A DNA stretch of 14,786 nucleotides from CAZRIE01 sp964600075. Its GTDB lineage: Bacteria; Bacteroidota; Bacteroidia; Flavobacteriales; Flavobacteriaceae. Shown piece by piece: positions 14,629 through 14,786 of the stretch. The position numbers and the translations under genes were made by a program. Numbering within the stretch: position 1 is the first letter of the stretch; each line of letters opens with the position of its first letter. Where the stretch lies: assembly GCA_964600075.1 (NCBI GenBank), contig CAZRIE010000105.1, forward strand, positions 1 to 14,786, given 5' to 3'. The notes beneath the pieces were generated by a model that ran no database searches, was not told the origin of the DNA, and worked only from the letters and a program-made list of their open reading frames with translations.

Positions 14629-14786
14629 TTAATTCTTATACATTTCTTTATAATACTTTTCGTAATCACCACTTGTAATATTTTCCATCCAAGCTGTATT
14701 TTCAATGTACCATTTTACAGTTTTCTCAATTCCTTCTTCAAATTGTAATGATGGTTCCCATCCTAATTCCTTCTTCAATTTGGTAG
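14629..14786 (-). CDS. dTDP-glucose 4,6-dehydratase, C-terminal 51 residues (partial)
   Basis: The minus-strand frame enters from the right edge and ends with TAA at 14629-14631. The visible residues contain KLKKELGWEPS, FEEGIEKTVKWYIEN and SGDYEKYYKEMY, the characteristic C-terminal end of RfbB/RmlB. The enzyme converts dTDP-glucose to dTDP-4-keto-6-deoxyglucose in dTDP-L-rhamnose and related sugar synthesis. The catalytic part lies outside the window. It is convergent with the Wzz/BY-kinase gene and supports the reading of this side as a surface-polysaccharide locus. Confidence 0.85.
   Translation of the reverse strand, partial: TKLKKELGWEPSLQFEEGIEKTVKWYIENTAWMENITSGDYEKYYKEMYKN

Noticed and set aside
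14542..14748. Plus-strand 68-codon open frame at the right end
   Set aside because: It lies antisense to the rfbB C-terminus, whose minus-strand frame matches a well-known family end; the plus frame is a shadow.

Overview
The window most likely comes from a marine-type member of the Flavobacteriaceae (Bacteroidota). The evidence is AT-rich DNA, a secreted protein ending in a type B type IX secretion (T9SS, gliding-motility-associated) C-terminal domain, a Bacteroidota-style Wzz/BY-kinase, and promoter-like sites matching the Bacteroidota pattern TTTG - about 19 bp - TAnnTTTG. No species can be named from sequence alone.

Left part (1-6705): about 575 bp of apparently non-coding DNA leads into three closely spaced co-directional genes. 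The first encodes a divergent SIR2-like domain fused to a TIR domain. The second encodes a 1317-residue membrane protein with an N-terminal nSTAND1-type P-loop NTPase domain, one transmembrane helix, seven predicted periplasmic PKD domains and an unrecognised C-terminal domain. The third encodes a GH19 chitinase/endolysin-like enzyme without a signal peptide. A perfect 9-bp inverted repeat lies just upstream of the first gene. A run of nine G inside that gene could switch the TIR domain off by slippage. I read this as a candidate, possibly undescribed, NLR-like immune or conflict operon: NAD-directed TIR effector, envelope-spanning STAND switch, and wall-degrading enzyme. That function is inference.

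Middle part (7034-10201, minus strand): a large secreted protein has a jelly-roll-like N-terminus, an Ig-like segment, eighteen Cys/Trp-rich repeats of 27 or 30 residues, and a T9SS type B sorting domain. Its evident signal peptide is encoded in frame upstream, but no ATG, GTG or TTG precedes it before the upstream stop. The gene may use a rare start or may have lost its start codon.

Right part (10500-14786): this looks like the edge of a surface-polysaccharide locus. Two overlapping Bacteroidota-type promoters precede a WbqC-family gene and a Wzz/tyrosine-kinase gene. The kinase ends in an unusual tail of five 18-residue (54-bp) tandem repeats. The intergenic DNA after it carries a 17-18-bp direct-repeat cluster with an inverted terminal copy and a perfect 34-bp palindrome. 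Convergent to the kinase gene is the 3' end of a dTDP-glucose 4,6-dehydratase gene (rfbB), cut by the window edge.
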